From: Barnesiella merdipullorum
Lineage (GTDB): Bacteria > Bacteroidota > Bacteroidia > Bacteroidales > Barnesiellaceae
Length of the DNA stretch: 64,000 nucleotides
Assembly (NCBI GenBank): GCA_019116365.1
Contig: DXBT01000035.1
Coordinates: forward strand, 5,566 to 69,565
Direction of reading: 5' to 3'
In this document: positions 50,628 to 60,492 of the stretch, piece by piece
Layout of the letters: each line of letters starts with the position of its first letter
How positions within the stretch are numbered: position 1 is the stretch's first letter
Program-made: the position numbers and the translations under genes
The notes under the pieces: generated by a model
Told to the model about the DNA's origin: nothing
Database searches by the model: none
The model's input: only the letters and a program-made list of their open reading frames with translations

Positions 50628-53168
50628 TTAGTTGTTAAACAGTTTTTCTATCGTGACAATCTGGTAATCGTAAAAATCGCGGGTAGCGCTGTCGGTCGTA
50701 GCGGCCCGTTTCTGCTTGTAGAGCGTGAGTATCTTCTTGAGGGCGCCGCTCATGTAGGGGGCCATTTCGGCTACCGACATCGAAGGCCCTATGGTGAAGC
50801 GGGTGAACGATTGCTCCCAGGCCTGGTGGCACAACACGTGGCTGCAAGGGAAGGGGGCCCCCTCGAGGTCCACGTCGTCGGTCAGGCGCGAGGTCGAAGC
50901 ACTCTTGACCGGAGTGTTCTCCAGGTTGGAATAGCGGGCCAGCAGGTTGATGGTTTCACTCTGCAGGTCGCGTTCCACCTCGTTCAGTTTACGTCCCTGG
51001 TAAGTCGCCTTGAACACCTCGGCAATCACGTCGTTGAGGTAGCTATCGACGGTGTAGTTTTTCACCGGGTCGATGGCTCCGCCTTCACGGATGCGGAAGA
51101 GGGTGGCCGGTTTGATGAGGCTGGCCGGGAGCGTGCGATGTATCGAGCTGGCATAGTTGACGTTGGCCCCGATGCGTTGCAGCAGATCGGCGGGGGTGAG
51201 CCAGTCGCGATAGGTGCGTGCCTGGTTGAGTATCCATTTCAACGCTTTCCGTTGGGTTGCCTTGTCGAGGTAGGTATAGGGCAGTGTGTCGTCGCCCTGG
51301 CGCACCTCGGTGTAGAGCACACCGCCTATGTAGGGAACCACGTGGCGCAGATGACGGTTGTATTGTTGCACGAGTGCCGTGTATTCGTCGCGTATGGTGC
51401 GGTAGTCCTTACCCTCGTCGAAGAGCCATTTCTCGAAATTCTTCACGATAATCTTGAGGTTCGATATGGCCATTTCGCCCGCCTTGAAGTGGTCGTTGCT
51501 CAGGTCCTCGGTCTGGTCGGTGGGGTCGTAGGTATCGGGGTACTGTTGGGCACCGAAGGTGTACATGGGGTCCGCTTTCTTCTCGGCTATCCAGCGGTCG
51601 AGCGTAGCTACCTCGTCTTGCGGGGTGGGTGCATCGGCAATGAGGCGGTAGCCCCAGTTGATGGCATAGATGTCATAGACTCCCAGGATGGGCGGGGTGA
51701 GCCGCACGCCGCGCTCATAGTCGCCGGGTTGTGCCACGAAGTTGTTGCGGGCGTAGTCCATGATGCTGGGTGTGGTGCCATACTTCTGGGTGAACGACGG
51801 GCTGCGCAGCGAGTCGATGGTGAAGGCGTAGCTGGCTCCCATGTTGTGCATGAGTCCCAGTGTGTGTCCTATCTCGTGCGAGGCAACGTAGCGCAGCGAT
51901 TCGCGCATGACGTCGTTGTCGAAGGTCTCTTTTCTAACCCGAGGGTCAACGGCTCCCGTCTGGGCAAACCGCCAGTCGTGTACCAGCGAGATGACGTTGT
52001 GGTACCAGATGACGTCGGCCGTGAGTATTTCGCCGCTGCGGGGATCGACGTAGCTCGGGCCCATGGCGTTGGCAATGTCGGTGACGGCATATTTTACACA
52101 GCTGTACCGCATGTCGTCGGGGTCGAAGTCGGGGTCGTTCTGAGGATAGTCGCGGGCAATGACGGCATTTTTGAAACCGGCAGCCTCAAAGGCAGTGTTC
52201 CAGTCTTCCACACCCTGTTTCACGATGTCGCGCCACTTCTCGGGGAAGGCGCTGTCCACATAGAATACGATAGGCTTCTTGGGTTCTACCAGTTCGCCCC
52301 TGAAGTAGGCCTCGCGATCCTCGTCCTTCGGCTCGAGTCGCCAGCGGTGAATGTATTGCGTGCGGTCTATGCGGTCTTTGTCGCTCGTGTAGATGTTTTT
52401 TGTACTCGAGAAGAAACCCACCCGACGGTCGTAGATGCGAGGCCGCATGGGTTGCTCGGGCAGGAGTACCAGCGAGCGGTGCATGGTCACGGTGCAGTTG
52501 TTGTCGCCGGTGAAGCTGAGTACCGAGCGTATCTCGCAGTTTTTGGGGAAACTCTTGGCTCCCAGAATGTAGGAGTTGGCTGCCGTGTAGGTGCCGGTCT
52601 TGATTTTGGAGGATGGGTTGCTGGGCATGGGGCTGATGATCTTCTCGTTGGTCTTGAAGAAGTCGCTCATGTCCACCACCACACTGTTCCCGTTTTGGAC
52701 CTCGATTTTGAAAGCCTTGACGATGGGGTCGCCAAAGTTCTTGTCGAACGAGGCAGCGATGGGGTCGTTCTGGTCGATGATGTTGCTGTGCTGTACCAGG
52801 TGCATGAAGACCGATTGCCCGTTTTTGCTGAATCGTATCATAAAGGGGTCGGTAGTCATCTCGCCGGCCACGAACAGCTTGGGATTGGTGGTGGCAGCCA
52901 CGCGGCTCGACAGCAGGAAGATGCGGCTCATCAGCGAGTCGGGTATCTCGACCAGCAGTTTGTTGTCGGTTGTGATGTGCAGGGTGAACATGCCTTTTTG
53001 AGTCTTGGCTCCTTTGACGAGCTTCTCATACTTCGACTCCTTGGCAGTGGTGTCTTTGACCTGCTCTTTCTTATCCTCTTTTTTACTCTTTCTTTTGGCG
53101 TAGCAGTTTGCGGGGGATGCTCCGGCAATGAGGAGCGTTGCAAGAATCGCCCATACCAGTTTCTTCAT
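50628..53168 (-). CDS. Large zinc-dependent metalloprotease (DUF5117/DUF5118 type)
   Basis: An 846-residue protein from the ATG at 53168. It has a signal peptide (MKKLVWAILATLLIAGASPANCYA). The metzincin-type zinc motif HEIGHTLGLMHN is at 431-442. N-terminal DUF5118/DUF5117-like segments (KGMFTLHITTDNKLLVEIPDSLMSRIFLLSSRV) precede the protease domain. A DUF4953-like C-terminal region includes RVRKETFDNDVMRESLRYVASHE just before the active site. Family members are secreted or periplasmic proteases of Bacteroidota, often with unknown targets. Its promoter is recognisable at 53204-53235. Confidence 0.92.
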   Translation of the reverse strand: MKKLVWAILATLLIAGASPANCYAKRKSKKEDKKEQVKDTTAKESKYEKLVKGAKTQKGMFTLHITTDNKLLVEIPDSLMSRIFLLSSRVAATTNPKLFVAGEMTTDPFMIRFSKNGQSVFMHLVQHSNIIDQNDPIAASFDKNFGDPIVKAFKIEVQNGNSVVVDMSDFFKTNEKIISPMPSNPSSKIKTGTYTAANSYILGAKSFPKNCEIRSVLSFTGDNNCTVTMHRSLVLLPEQPMRPRIYDRRVGFFSSTKNIYTSDKDRIDRTQYIHRWRLEPKDEDREAYFRGELVEPKKPIVFYVDSAFPEKWRDIVKQGVEDWNTAFEAAGFKNAVIARDYPQNDPDFDPDDMRYSCVKYAVTDIANAMGPSYVDPRSGEILTADVIWYHNVISLVHDWRFAQTGAVDPRVRKETFDNDVMRESLRYVASHEIGHTLGLMHNMGASYAFTIDSLRSPSFTQKYGTTPSIMDYARNNFVAQPGDYERGVRLTPPILGVYDIYAINWGYRLIADAPTPQDEVATLDRWIAEKKADPMYTFGAQQYPDTYDPTDQTEDLSNDHFKAGEMAISNLKIIVKNFEKWLFDEGKDYRTIRDEYTALVQQYNRHLRHVVPYIGGVLYTEVRQGDDTLPYTYLDKATQRKALKWILNQARTYRDWLTPADLLQRIGANVNYASSIHRTLPASLIKPATLFRIREGGAIDPVKNYTVDSYLNDVIAEVFKATYQGRKLNEVERDLQSETINLLARYSNLENTPVKSASTSRLTDDVDLEGAPFPCSHVLCHQAWEQSFTRFTIGPSMSVAEMAPYMSGALKKILTLYKQKRAATTDSATRDFYDYQIVTIEKLFNN

Positions 53169-53203
53169 ATCTCGTTTTTTGTGTTTCTTGTTTTTACAAA
53201 GTG

Positions 53204-53235
53204 CAAAAATAGAGCAAACCGATTGCAGAAACAAG
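53204..53235 (-). promoter_or_regulatory. Promoter of the large metalloprotease
   Basis: The minus strand has CTTG (53235-53232) and TATTTTTG (53211-53204), 20 bases apart. It lies 36 bases before the ATG, just past the DUF2156 terminator. Confidence 0.65.
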
Positions 53236-53246
53236 GGGCAAGGAAT

Positions 53247-53283
53247 AAAAAGCGAGGCAAATGGCTCATTTACCTCGCTTTTT
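53247..53283 (-). terminator. Terminator after the DUF2156 gene
   Basis: AAAAAGCGAGG (53247-53257) pairs with CCTCGCTTTTT (53273-53283), extended by an AAATG/CATTT inner stem across one mismatch. On the minus strand it ends in a T run. Confidence 0.8.
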
Positions 53284-53331
53284 TATGGTAATTTACACGC
53301 CCTTTTGTCAATCTGAGCGTGACATCGGGGC

Positions 53332-54300
53332 TCAATGCAGATAGGCGTCGAGCGGGATGTTGTACTTTTTCAAGATGGTTTCGGGATTGTACGAGAGTTT
53401 GGCCTCGCGCAGCCCCGGGTCGCCGGCATCATCCTCACGGTTGATGTATTGCAGTTGGGGATGGGTCTCGGTCATATGCTCCGAGTAGAAGAAGTTGATA
53501 GCCTCGTAGGCGCCTGCAATCTCCTTGCAGGCCTTCTCGATGTGCACGATGAGGGTGTCGTTTACGACTTCGCCCACCGAGAAGGCGACAATCTCGCCAC
53601 CCACACGCAGCAGTCCGCCTTCGAAAGCCAGGCGGTCATACTCGCGCAACACCTGGGCCACTTTTCCCTCTTCGTAGTTAAACAGCTCGCTCTCCTTGCG
53701 GTACTCCTGGCGATAGCGATCGAAGAAGGCAATCAGCTCGGGCAGATTCTGCGGGGTGATGGCCTCGTACTGGAAGTCGGGGTAGGTGCTCTTGAACTTG
53801 TTCACCCGGTTACGCTTCTTGTTGAAGCGGTGCCCCACAAGAGTCGCCAGGTCGGTAGCCCGGTAGAGGTAGTCGCCCCAGTCGGGCAGTTCGGTGATGG
53901 GGCAGCCATAGAGTTGAGCGATAGCCTGTGCAGCCGGCTCGGGCACAGCCGAGAGGATGAACGGGACCTTGTGCCGTTGGCAATACTCCTTTAACAACGG
54001 CAGCGACTCGGCCAGTTCGAGGCTGCCCACCGGTACGGCAAAGGCCGTGTTTTGCAGGTGGTCCTCCTCCCCGCCTTTGATAAAGAGGGTGTCGCGACAA
54101 ATGGCATACTCGTAGCCGAAATAATCGACCCACATGTAGATGCCGCCAATCGAGAAGTCGCAAGTGCGGTAATTCTGACGGGTCAAGTAGGGAGTTATCG
54201 CAGATAACGAATCGAGGGTGATGGGTTTGAATACCAGGCAGCAGTCGTTTGCTGCCGATTGTGTAGGCTCGGGGGTGGTGCCCAGTCGGGTTGTCTCCAT
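53332..54300 (-). CDS. DUF2156 (phosphatidylglycerol lysyltransferase-like GNAT fold) protein
   Basis: A 322-residue cytosolic protein. The DUF2156 pattern is visible in TCDFSIGGIYMWVDYFGYEYAICRDTLFIKGG, then KKRNRVNKFKSTYPDFQYE and LRVGGEIVAFSVGEVVNDTLIVHIEKACKEIAGAYEAINFFYSEHM. The fold is a tandem GNAT as in MprF C-terminal domains and FemX-like enzymes. No membrane flippase domain is present, so it is a stand-alone version. Substrate unknown. Confidence 0.85.
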   Translation of the reverse strand: METTRLGTTPEPTQSAANDCCLVFKPITLDSLSAITPYLTRQNYRTCDFSIGGIYMWVDYFGYEYAICRDTLFIKGGEEDHLQNTAFAVPVGSLELAESLPLLKEYCQRHKVPFILSAVPEPAAQAIAQLYGCPITELPDWGDYLYRATDLATLVGHRFNKKRNRVNKFKSTYPDFQYEAITPQNLPELIAFFDRYRQEYRKESELFNYEEGKVAQVLREYDRLAFEGGLLRVGGEIVAFSVGEVVNDTLIVHIEKACKEIAGAYEAINFFYSEHMTETHPQLQYINREDDAGDPGLREAKLSYNPETILKKYNIPLDAYLH

Positions 54301-54571
54301 GAATCTTTGTTTTGCTGGATGGCCAGGTTAAAAAGGCAGGCAGGCGAATGTCGTACACCTGCGTTACAACGTCGTGTTGCAGCCGGTTTTTTCTCTTTTT
54401 TGCACTGCAAAAATAGATAATTTTTATCAGTACATATTTATAAACAATCTATTTTGTCTTTTGGTTCCGAAAATTTAAAAATATTAGACAATCTTTTTTA
54501 TAAAAGATATGATATTTTTATTCAATATCTCAATTTGATGCAAAAATATTTTTATTATTGGAAAAATGGTA
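54301..54571. other. AT-rich divergent region between the DUF2156 and asnA genes
   Basis: No gene is seen. On the minus strand TATTTTTG at 54408-54415 is a likely -7 element for the DUF2156 gene. The rest is a long A/T-rich stretch leading into the asnA promoter. Confidence 0.5.
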
Positions 54572-54579
54572 TATATTTG
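54572..54579 (+). promoter_or_regulatory. -7 element upstream of asnA
   Basis: TATATTTG, 48 bases before the asnA ATG. No good -33 box at the usual spacing. Confidence 0.5.
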
Positions 54580-54627
54580 CGGATATTTTGTACTAATTGA
54601 ATGTAATTACTAATTAATAAAAACCAA

Positions 54628-55662
54628 ATGTCACTAATAATTCCCCAGCGATATAAACTCAAACTTTTACCCGAGACTACCGAAATGGCCATAAAGATGC
54701 TGAAGGATGCTTTCCAGGAGCGTCTGGCCAAGGCACTCAACCTGCGACGGGTCACCGCCCCGCTGTTTGTACTTTCGGGAACCGGGTTGAACGACGATCT
54801 CAACGGCAACGAGCAGGCCGTGTCGTTCCCTATTGCGGCCATGGGTGGTCGCAAAGCCGAGGTTGTGCACTCGCTCGCCAAGTGGAAGCGAGTGAAGTTG
54901 GGAGCCTATGATATAGCACCCGGCTTTGGCCTCTATACCGATATGAACGCCATCCGCACCCACGAGGAGCTCGATAACCTGCACTCGCTCTATGTCGATC
55001 AGTGGGACTGGGAGAAGACCATCACCCGCGACGACCGCAACGTCGAGTATCTCAAGGATACCGTGCGCACCATCTACCGGGTTATCAAGGAGTGTGAGGC
55101 TCTCGTCTATGCCAAGTTCCCTCACATTACCCCCACGCTCCCCGACGAGATAACCTTTATCCACACCGAGGAGCTGTTGCAGCAGTATCCCCACCTCACC
55201 CCCAAGGAGCGTGAGGCTGCTGTGGCCCGTCGCTATGGCGCCGTGTTTCTCATCGGCATCGGGCAGCAGCTCAGCGACGGTACCCGCCACGATGGTCGGG
55301 CCCCCGACTACGACGACTGGACTACCCCCAACAGCGACGGATACTTGGGACTGAATGGCGATATCATTTTGTGGAACACCGTATTGGATATCCCCTTTGA
55401 GCTCTCGTCGATGGGCATACGCGTCGATCGTGAGGCCTTGCTGCGCCAACTCGACATCTGTGGCTGTCCCGAGCGGGCCCAGCTTAATTTCCACCGAGCC
55501 CTGCTCAACGACGAGTTACCCCTCTCGATAGGAGGTGGTATAGGGCAATCGCGCTTCTCGATGTTTCTGTTGCAGAAAGCCCACATCGGCGAGGTGCAGG
55601 CCAGCATTTGGCCCGAGGAGCAGATAGCCGAGTGTGCCCGCCACAACATCCATCTGTTATGA
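54628..55662 (+). CDS. asnA: Aspartate-ammonia ligase (asparagine synthetase A)
   Basis: A 344-residue class-II-synthetase-like enzyme that makes asparagine from aspartate, ammonia and ATP. Recognisable blocks are RVTAPLFVLSGTGLNDDLNG, FPIAAMGGRKAEVVHSLAKWKR, LYVDQWDWEKTI and the ATP-site end LPLSIGGGIGQSRFSMFLLQKAHIGEVQ. Length is normal. It stands alone, with a tRNA-Asp gene downstream under its own promoter. Confidence 0.97.
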   Translation: MSLIIPQRYKLKLLPETTEMAIKMLKDAFQERLAKALNLRRVTAPLFVLSGTGLNDDLNGNEQAVSFPIAAMGGRKAEVVHSLAKWKRVKLGAYDIAPGFGLYTDMNAIRTHEELDNLHSLYVDQWDWEKTITRDDRNVEYLKDTVRTIYRVIKECEALVYAKFPHITPTLPDEITFIHTEELLQQYPHLTPKEREAAVARRYGAVFLIGIGQQLSDGTRHDGRAPDYDDWTTPNSDGYLGLNGDIILWNTVLDIPFELSSMGIRVDREALLRQLDICGCPERAQLNFHRALLNDELPLSIGGGIGQSRFSMFLLQKAHIGEVQASIWPEEQIAECARHNIHLL

Positions 55663-55762
55663 TAGGATTCGTTCTCGATTGATAATGAGATTCTTCTATA
55701 CAAATCGTGCGGCGACTCTACGAACCGGCCCGAAAATAATTCTGAATTTTTTGAAACGAAGA

Positions 55763-55794
55763 GTTGCAGAATTGAAAAAAGCGTTCTATCTTTG
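55763..55794 (+). promoter_or_regulatory. Promoter of tRNA-Asp
   Basis: GTTG (55763-55766), 20 bases, then TATCTTTG (55787-55794), 18 bases before the tRNA 5' end. Confidence 0.75.
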
Positions 55795-55812
55795 CACTCG
55801 CAAAACGAAACT

Positions 55813-55886
55813 GGTGCGGTAGTTCAGCTGGTTAGAATACATGCCTGTCACGCATGGGGTCGCGGGTTCGAGTCCCGTCCGCACCG
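55813..55886 (+). tRNA. tRNA-Asp (anticodon GTC)
   Basis: 74 nt. Acceptor GGTGCGG pairs with CCGCACC, anticodon GTC lies in CCTGTCACG, and the T-loop is TTCGAGT. CCA is not encoded. Confidence 0.95.
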
Positions 55887-55932
55887 CGCAAAAGCGCCGA
55901 GATCAATCAAGGTCTCGGCGCTTTTGCGTTTA
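55887..55932 (+). terminator. Terminator after tRNA-Asp
   Basis: CGCAAAAGCGCCGAGA (55887-55902) and TCTCGGCGCTTTTGCG (55913-55928) form a perfect 16-bp stem with a 10-nt loop. It begins at the base after the tRNA. Confidence 0.8.
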
Positions 55933-56117
55933 CTCTCTTTCGTGGAATTCGTCCATATTTTTGTCGTTACAGATTCTTTTCCCTTTTTGAAAGAAAAACG
56001 TCACACGGCCGATTGTCTGTTTCAACCTCCATTTTGGTCGTTTCACCGGCAAACAGGGTAGGGGAAAGTATAAAGAAGCTAACTTTGTAACCAGTATAAA
56101 TTTAGTCTCTATCACTT

Positions 56118-59100
56118 ATGTTTGCAAAGATCGTACACTTTTCAATCCGGAGGAAGCTGTTTGTAGGGCTCACCACCCTGTTGCTTCTGGCGGGCGGTAT
56201 ATACTCCATGCTGACACTGCCCATCGATGCCGTGCCCGACATCACCAACAACCAGGTGCAGATTGTCACTGTGTCGCCCACGCTGGCTCCGCAAGAGGTG
56301 GAACAGCTCATCACCTTCCCTATCGAGATAGCCATGAGCAACGTGATGAATGTCGAGGAGATTCGTTCGGTATCGCGTTTCGGGTTGTCGCTCGTGACGG
56401 TGGTTTTCAAGGAGGATGTCCCCACGCTGGATGCCCGGCAACTGGTCAATGAGCAGATTCAGATGGTCTCGGGTGAGATTCCGCCCGAGTTGGGTACTCC
56501 CGAGCTGATGCCTATCACCACCGGGTTGGGCGAGATTTACCAGTATGTGCTCAAGGTGGCTCCGGGTTACGAGGACCGCTACGATGCCATGGAGCTGCGC
56601 ACCATTCAAGATTGGATTGTGAAACGTCAACTTTCGGGTATCCCCGGCATTGTCGAGATTAACAGCTTTGGCGGATATCTGAAACAGTATGAGGTGGCCG
56701 TTGACCCCGATGCCCTCTATTCGTTGAATATTACTATTGGCGAGGTGTTTGAGGCTCTGAGCCGAAACAACCAGAATACGGGGGGTAGCTATATCGAGAA
56801 GGTGAACCGTGCCTACTATATCCGCTCCGAGGGTATGATTAACGATCTGCACGATGTCGAGCAGATTGTGGTGGCCAATCGAGGTGGTATCCCGGTGCAC
56901 ATCGGCGATATAGGTCGTGTGCAGTTTGGCGCGCCTAAGCGGTTTGGGGCCATGACCAAGGATGGCGAAGGCGAGTGTGTGGGCGGTATTGCCATGATGC
57001 TCAAAGGAGCCAATGCCAACGTGGTGACCAAGGAGCTGGAGAAACGGGTGGCCAAGGTGCAGCAGATGCTGCCCGAAGGGGTATCGGTAGAGCCTTACCT
57101 GAACCGTTCGGAACTGGTGAATAGGAATATCTCTACCGTTATACGCAACCTGGTAGAGGGTGCTATCATCGTGTTCCTGGTGCTGATTCTCTTCCTGGGT
57201 AATGTACGGGCCGGCCTGATTGTGGCGTCGGTCATTCCGCTGGCGATGCTCTTTGCTTTTATTCTGATGCGTATTTTCAATGTATCGGCCAACCTGATGA
57301 GCCTTGGGGCCATCGACTTCGGTATTGTGGTGGACGGATCCATCGTTATCCTGGAGGGCATCCTGGCCCACCTGTACGGGCGGGAGTTGCGGGGGCGCAC
57401 CCTCACCCGTGAAGAGATGAATGTCGAGGTCGAGAAGGGGGCCGGTCGGGTAGTACGAAGCGCTACGTTTGCCGTACTTATTATCTTGATTGTATTCTTC
57501 CCCATCCTCACCTTGTCGGGTATCGAGGGCAAATACTTCACCCCGATGGCCAAGACGTTGGTGTTCTGTATCATAGGGGCTCTCATTCTCTCGGTTACCT
57601 ATGTGCCCATGATGGCTTCGCTCTGTCTCAATCGCCACGTGACGGTAAAGACGACGCTGGCCGATCGCTTCTTTGCCTGGTTGAACCGGGGGTATAAACG
57701 AGTACTTCGTTTCAGCCTGGCCCATATGTGGGGAACTATTGTAGGGGCTTTTGCCGCCCTGTTGCTCTCGCTGCTGCTCTTTACCAAGTTGGGTGCCGAA
57801 TTTATTCCTACCCTCGACGAGGGCGACTTTGCCATGCAGATGACCCTCCCGGCCGGCAGCTCGTTGAGCCGGAGTATTGAGCTCTCACTCGAGGCCGAGA
57901 AGCGGCTCAAAGCTCGCTTCCCCGAGATAAAACATGTCGTGGCCAAAATCGGTACGGCCGAGGTGCCCACCGACCCCATGGCAGTCGAGGATGCCGACGT
58001 GATGATTGTCATGAAGCCCTTCGACGAATGGACCTCGGCATCGAGTCGGGCCGAGATGGTCGAGAAGATGAAACAGTGTCTTGACTCGATCGAGGGGGCC
58101 GAGTTCAACTTCAGTCAGCCCATCCAGTTGCGTTTCAACGAGTTGATGACGGGTGCCAAGGCCGATATCGCCATCAAGCTCTATGGCGAGGATATGGCCG
58201 AGTTGTATAGCAAGGCTCGCGAAGCGGCTCACTATGTAGAGCAGGTGCCGGGAGCCTCCGATGTGCTGGTCGAGCAGGCCATGGGATTGCCACAACTGCT
58301 CGTGCACTTCGACCGGGCCAAGATTGCGCGTTATGGCATCGATATCGAAGAGCTGAATACCGTTATCCGCACCGCCTATGCCGGCGAGACGGCTGGTGTC
58401 GTCTTTGAGAACGAACGTCGTTTCGATCTTGTTGTCCGCCTGGATAAGAACAAGGTAAGCGACCTGAATATCGACAAGCTGTTTGTCCGCACAAAAGATA
58501 ACATACAACTCCCCGTGAGCGAGGTAGCCAGCATCGAACTGGAGAACGGGCCTCTGCAAATCAACCGCGACGCTACCAAACGTCGCGTGGTCATCGGTGT
58601 GAACGTGCGCGATGCCGATATCCAGCAGGTGGTAAGCCAGATAAGGGAGTCACTCGACAAGAACGTGAAACTGAAGCCCGGTTACTACTTCGAATACGGA
58701 GGCCAGTTCGAGAATCTGCAAAATGCCATCAGCACCTTGACGGTGGTTATCCCCATTGCCTTGATGCTCATTCTGTTGCTGTTGTTCTTTGCTTTCCACA
58801 GCGTGACCTACTCGCTGGTCGTATTCTCGACCGTGCCCCTCTCGCTCATCGGTGGTATCGTGGCCCTGTGGTTGCGCGGCTTGCCCTTCAGTATCTCGGC
58901 CGGTGTAGGTTTCATCGCCCTCTTTGGTGTGGCTGTGCTGAATGGTATCCTCATGATCAACCACTTTAACGACATCCGTAAGCGAGGCAAATATCCTTTG
59001 ACGACCAACCGTATCATTGCCGAGGGGTGCCCGCATCTGTTGCGTCCCGTATTCCTCACCGGGTTGGTAGCTTCGCTGGGATTCGTGCCCATGGCGATTG

Positions 59101-60443
59101 CCAAGTCGGCCGGAGCCGAGGTACAGCGCCCGCTGGCTACCGTAGTGATAGGCGGTTTGATTGTCTCGACGGTACTCACCCTGATTATTATCCCCGTATT
59201 CTATCGCGTGGTAAGTATCTTGACCGCCAAGCGGTTGCGCCGCAAGAGCCGTCGCTCCATCCGCAAGGCCGCTATGGTCATTGCCCTGCTGGCACTCTCT
59301 ACTCCCGCCCTGCAGGCTCAGCAGAGTGTAACATTGGAGCAGGCTATCGAAATTGCCCAAAGCAACCATCCGCGCTTGAAGATGGCTCAGGCCGAGGTCG
59401 ATCGTGCCCGGGTTTCGAAAGGCGAGGCCTGGGATGGCGGCAGCACCTCCTTCAGTTATTCGTGGGGACAGTTGAACGGGGCCGACCGCAACGACAACGA
59501 GTTGTCTGTCGAGCAGTCGCTGGGTTCCCTGCTCACGCCCTTCTATAAAAATGCCTTGGCCAACACGCAGATAAGCAAAGGCGAGAATTACCGCGACATG
59601 GTGAAGAAAGAGGTGACGGCCGAGGTGAAACGGGCCTGGGCCTATTACCAGTATGCTTTCCAGATCAACGCCATGTACCGCGGGCAGAAAGACTTGGCCG
59701 AGCGGTTGCGGAACAGTGGCGAACAGCGTTATCTCCAGGGCGATATCGACTTGGCCGAACGGAATATGATTACGGCTTTGGCCACCGACCTGCATACCCG
59801 TTGGATGGAGGCCGCCGAAGAGTTGGCCCTGGCCGAACGCCGGTTTGCCTGGGCCTGTTACAGCGACCAGCCGCTGGTGCCCGTCGATACCACCCTGGCG
59901 GTCATGTCGTTGCCGACCGATGGTCTTTCGCTCTCGTCGCTGCACCTGAACTACTTCAGTGCCCAGGTACAGGAGAAAAAAGATATGTTGAAGATTGAGC
60001 GCAGCCGTTTCTTCCCCGAGATTTCGGTAGGCTATGTGCGCCAGAAGATAGCCCCTCTCTCGGGACTCAACTCATGGATGGTAGGTGTCTCGCTGCCCAT
60101 TCTCTTCTTCCCGCAGCAGAGCAGGGCCAAGCAGGCTCGCATCGACCTGCAAATTGCCAACTGGCAGGCCGAGGACAACCGTCGCCAGCTCTCCAACAAG
60201 GTGAGCGAACTGCAAAGCCAGTTGATTCGTCAGCGCGAGCGGCTCACCTATTACGAGCAGGCGGCTGTCAAAGAGGCCGATGCCCTGCAGAATAGCGCCT
60301 TGAAGAAATTCCAGGCCAACGAAACCGATATAAGCCAGTTTATCCAGAGCCTGAATACCGCCCGGGAGATCCGGCGGGGCTACATCGAAACGGTTTATGC
60401 CTACAACATTACCGTACTCGAGCTGGAACTCTATACCGAGTGA
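56118..60443 (+). CDS. CusA/CzcA-type RND efflux pump fused to a TolC-type outer-membrane channel
   Basis: One frame of 1441 residues. Residues 1 to about 1045 form a heavy-metal RND pump: N-terminal VGLTTLLLLAGGIYSMLTLPIDAVPDITNNQVQI, the TM4 HME motif AIDFGIVVDGSIVILEG, and 12 membrane segments. Then comes a basic stretch (RLRRKSRRSIRKAA) and a hydrophobic, signal-like segment (MVIALLALSTPALQA, about 1053-1067). From about 1068 (QQSVTLEQAIEIAQSNHPRLKMAQAEVDRA) the protein is a TolC/OEP-family channel with coiled-coil repeats to the end. Only copper, zinc or other divalent-metal export is predicted. The adaptor gene follows 49 bases on. Confidence 0.93.
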   Translation: MFAKIVHFSIRRKLFVGLTTLLLLAGGIYSMLTLPIDAVPDITNNQVQIVTVSPTLAPQEVEQLITFPIEIAMSNVMNVEEIRSVSRFGLSLVTVVFKEDVPTLDARQLVNEQIQMVSGEIPPELGTPELMPITTGLGEIYQYVLKVAPGYEDRYDAMELRTIQDWIVKRQLSGIPGIVEINSFGGYLKQYEVAVDPDALYSLNITIGEVFEALSRNNQNTGGSYIEKVNRAYYIRSEGMINDLHDVEQIVVANRGGIPVHIGDIGRVQFGAPKRFGAMTKDGEGECVGGIAMMLKGANANVVTKELEKRVAKVQQMLPEGVSVEPYLNRSELVNRNISTVIRNLVEGAIIVFLVLILFLGNVRAGLIVASVIPLAMLFAFILMRIFNVSANLMSLGAIDFGIVVDGSIVILEGILAHLYGRELRGRTLTREEMNVEVEKGAGRVVRSATFAVLIILIVFFPILTLSGIEGKYFTPMAKTLVFCIIGALILSVTYVPMMASLCLNRHVTVKTTLADRFFAWLNRGYKRVLRFSLAHMWGTIVGAFAALLLSLLLFTKLGAEFIPTLDEGDFAMQMTLPAGSSLSRSIELSLEAEKRLKARFPEIKHVVAKIGTAEVPTDPMAVEDADVMIVMKPFDEWTSASSRAEMVEKMKQCLDSIEGAEFNFSQPIQLRFNELMTGAKADIAIKLYGEDMAELYSKAREAAHYVEQVPGASDVLVEQAMGLPQLLVHFDRAKIARYGIDIEELNTVIRTAYAGETAGVVFENERRFDLVVRLDKNKVSDLNIDKLFVRTKDNIQLPVSEVASIELENGPLQINRDATKRRVVIGVNVRDADIQQVVSQIRESLDKNVKLKPGYYFEYGGQFENLQNAISTLTVVIPIALMLILLLLFFAFHSVTYSLVVFSTVPLSLIGGIVALWLRGLPFSISAGVGFIALFGVAVLNGILMINHFNDIRKRGKYPLTTNRIIAEGCPHLLRPVFLTGLVASLGFVPMAIAKSAGAEVQRPLATVVIGGLIVSTVLTLIIIPVFYRVVSILTAKRLRRKSRRSIRKAAMVIALLALSTPALQAQQSVTLEQAIEIAQSNHPRLKMAQAEVDRARVSKGEAWDGGSTSFSYSWGQLNGADRNDNELSVEQSLGSLLTPFYKNALANTQISKGENYRDMVKKEVTAEVKRAWAYYQYAFQINAMYRGQKDLAERLRNSGEQRYLQGDIDLAERNMITALATDLHTRWMEAAEELALAERRFAWACYSDQPLVPVDTTLAVMSLPTDGLSLSSLHLNYFSAQVQEKKDMLKIERSRFFPEISVGYVRQKIAPLSGLNSWMVGVSLPILFFPQQSRAKQARIDLQIANWQAEDNRRQLSNKVSELQSQLIRQRERLTYYEQAAVKEADALQNSALKKFQANETDISQFIQSLNTAREIRRGYIETVYAYNITVLELELYTE

Positions 60444-60492
60444 ACTTCCCGGTCATTCACACAACAACCCACGTCAAAAAAAACTCAAAGCA

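Noticed and set aside
50811..53291. An 826-codon open frame antisense to the metalloprotease
   Set aside because: The metalloprotease has a signal peptide and zinc motif; the antisense translation is low-complexity Val/Gly/Arg.
54628..55886. A functional link between asnA and the following tRNA-Asp
   Set aside because: The tRNA has its own promoter and terminator and AsnA acts on free aspartate; adjacency looks accidental.
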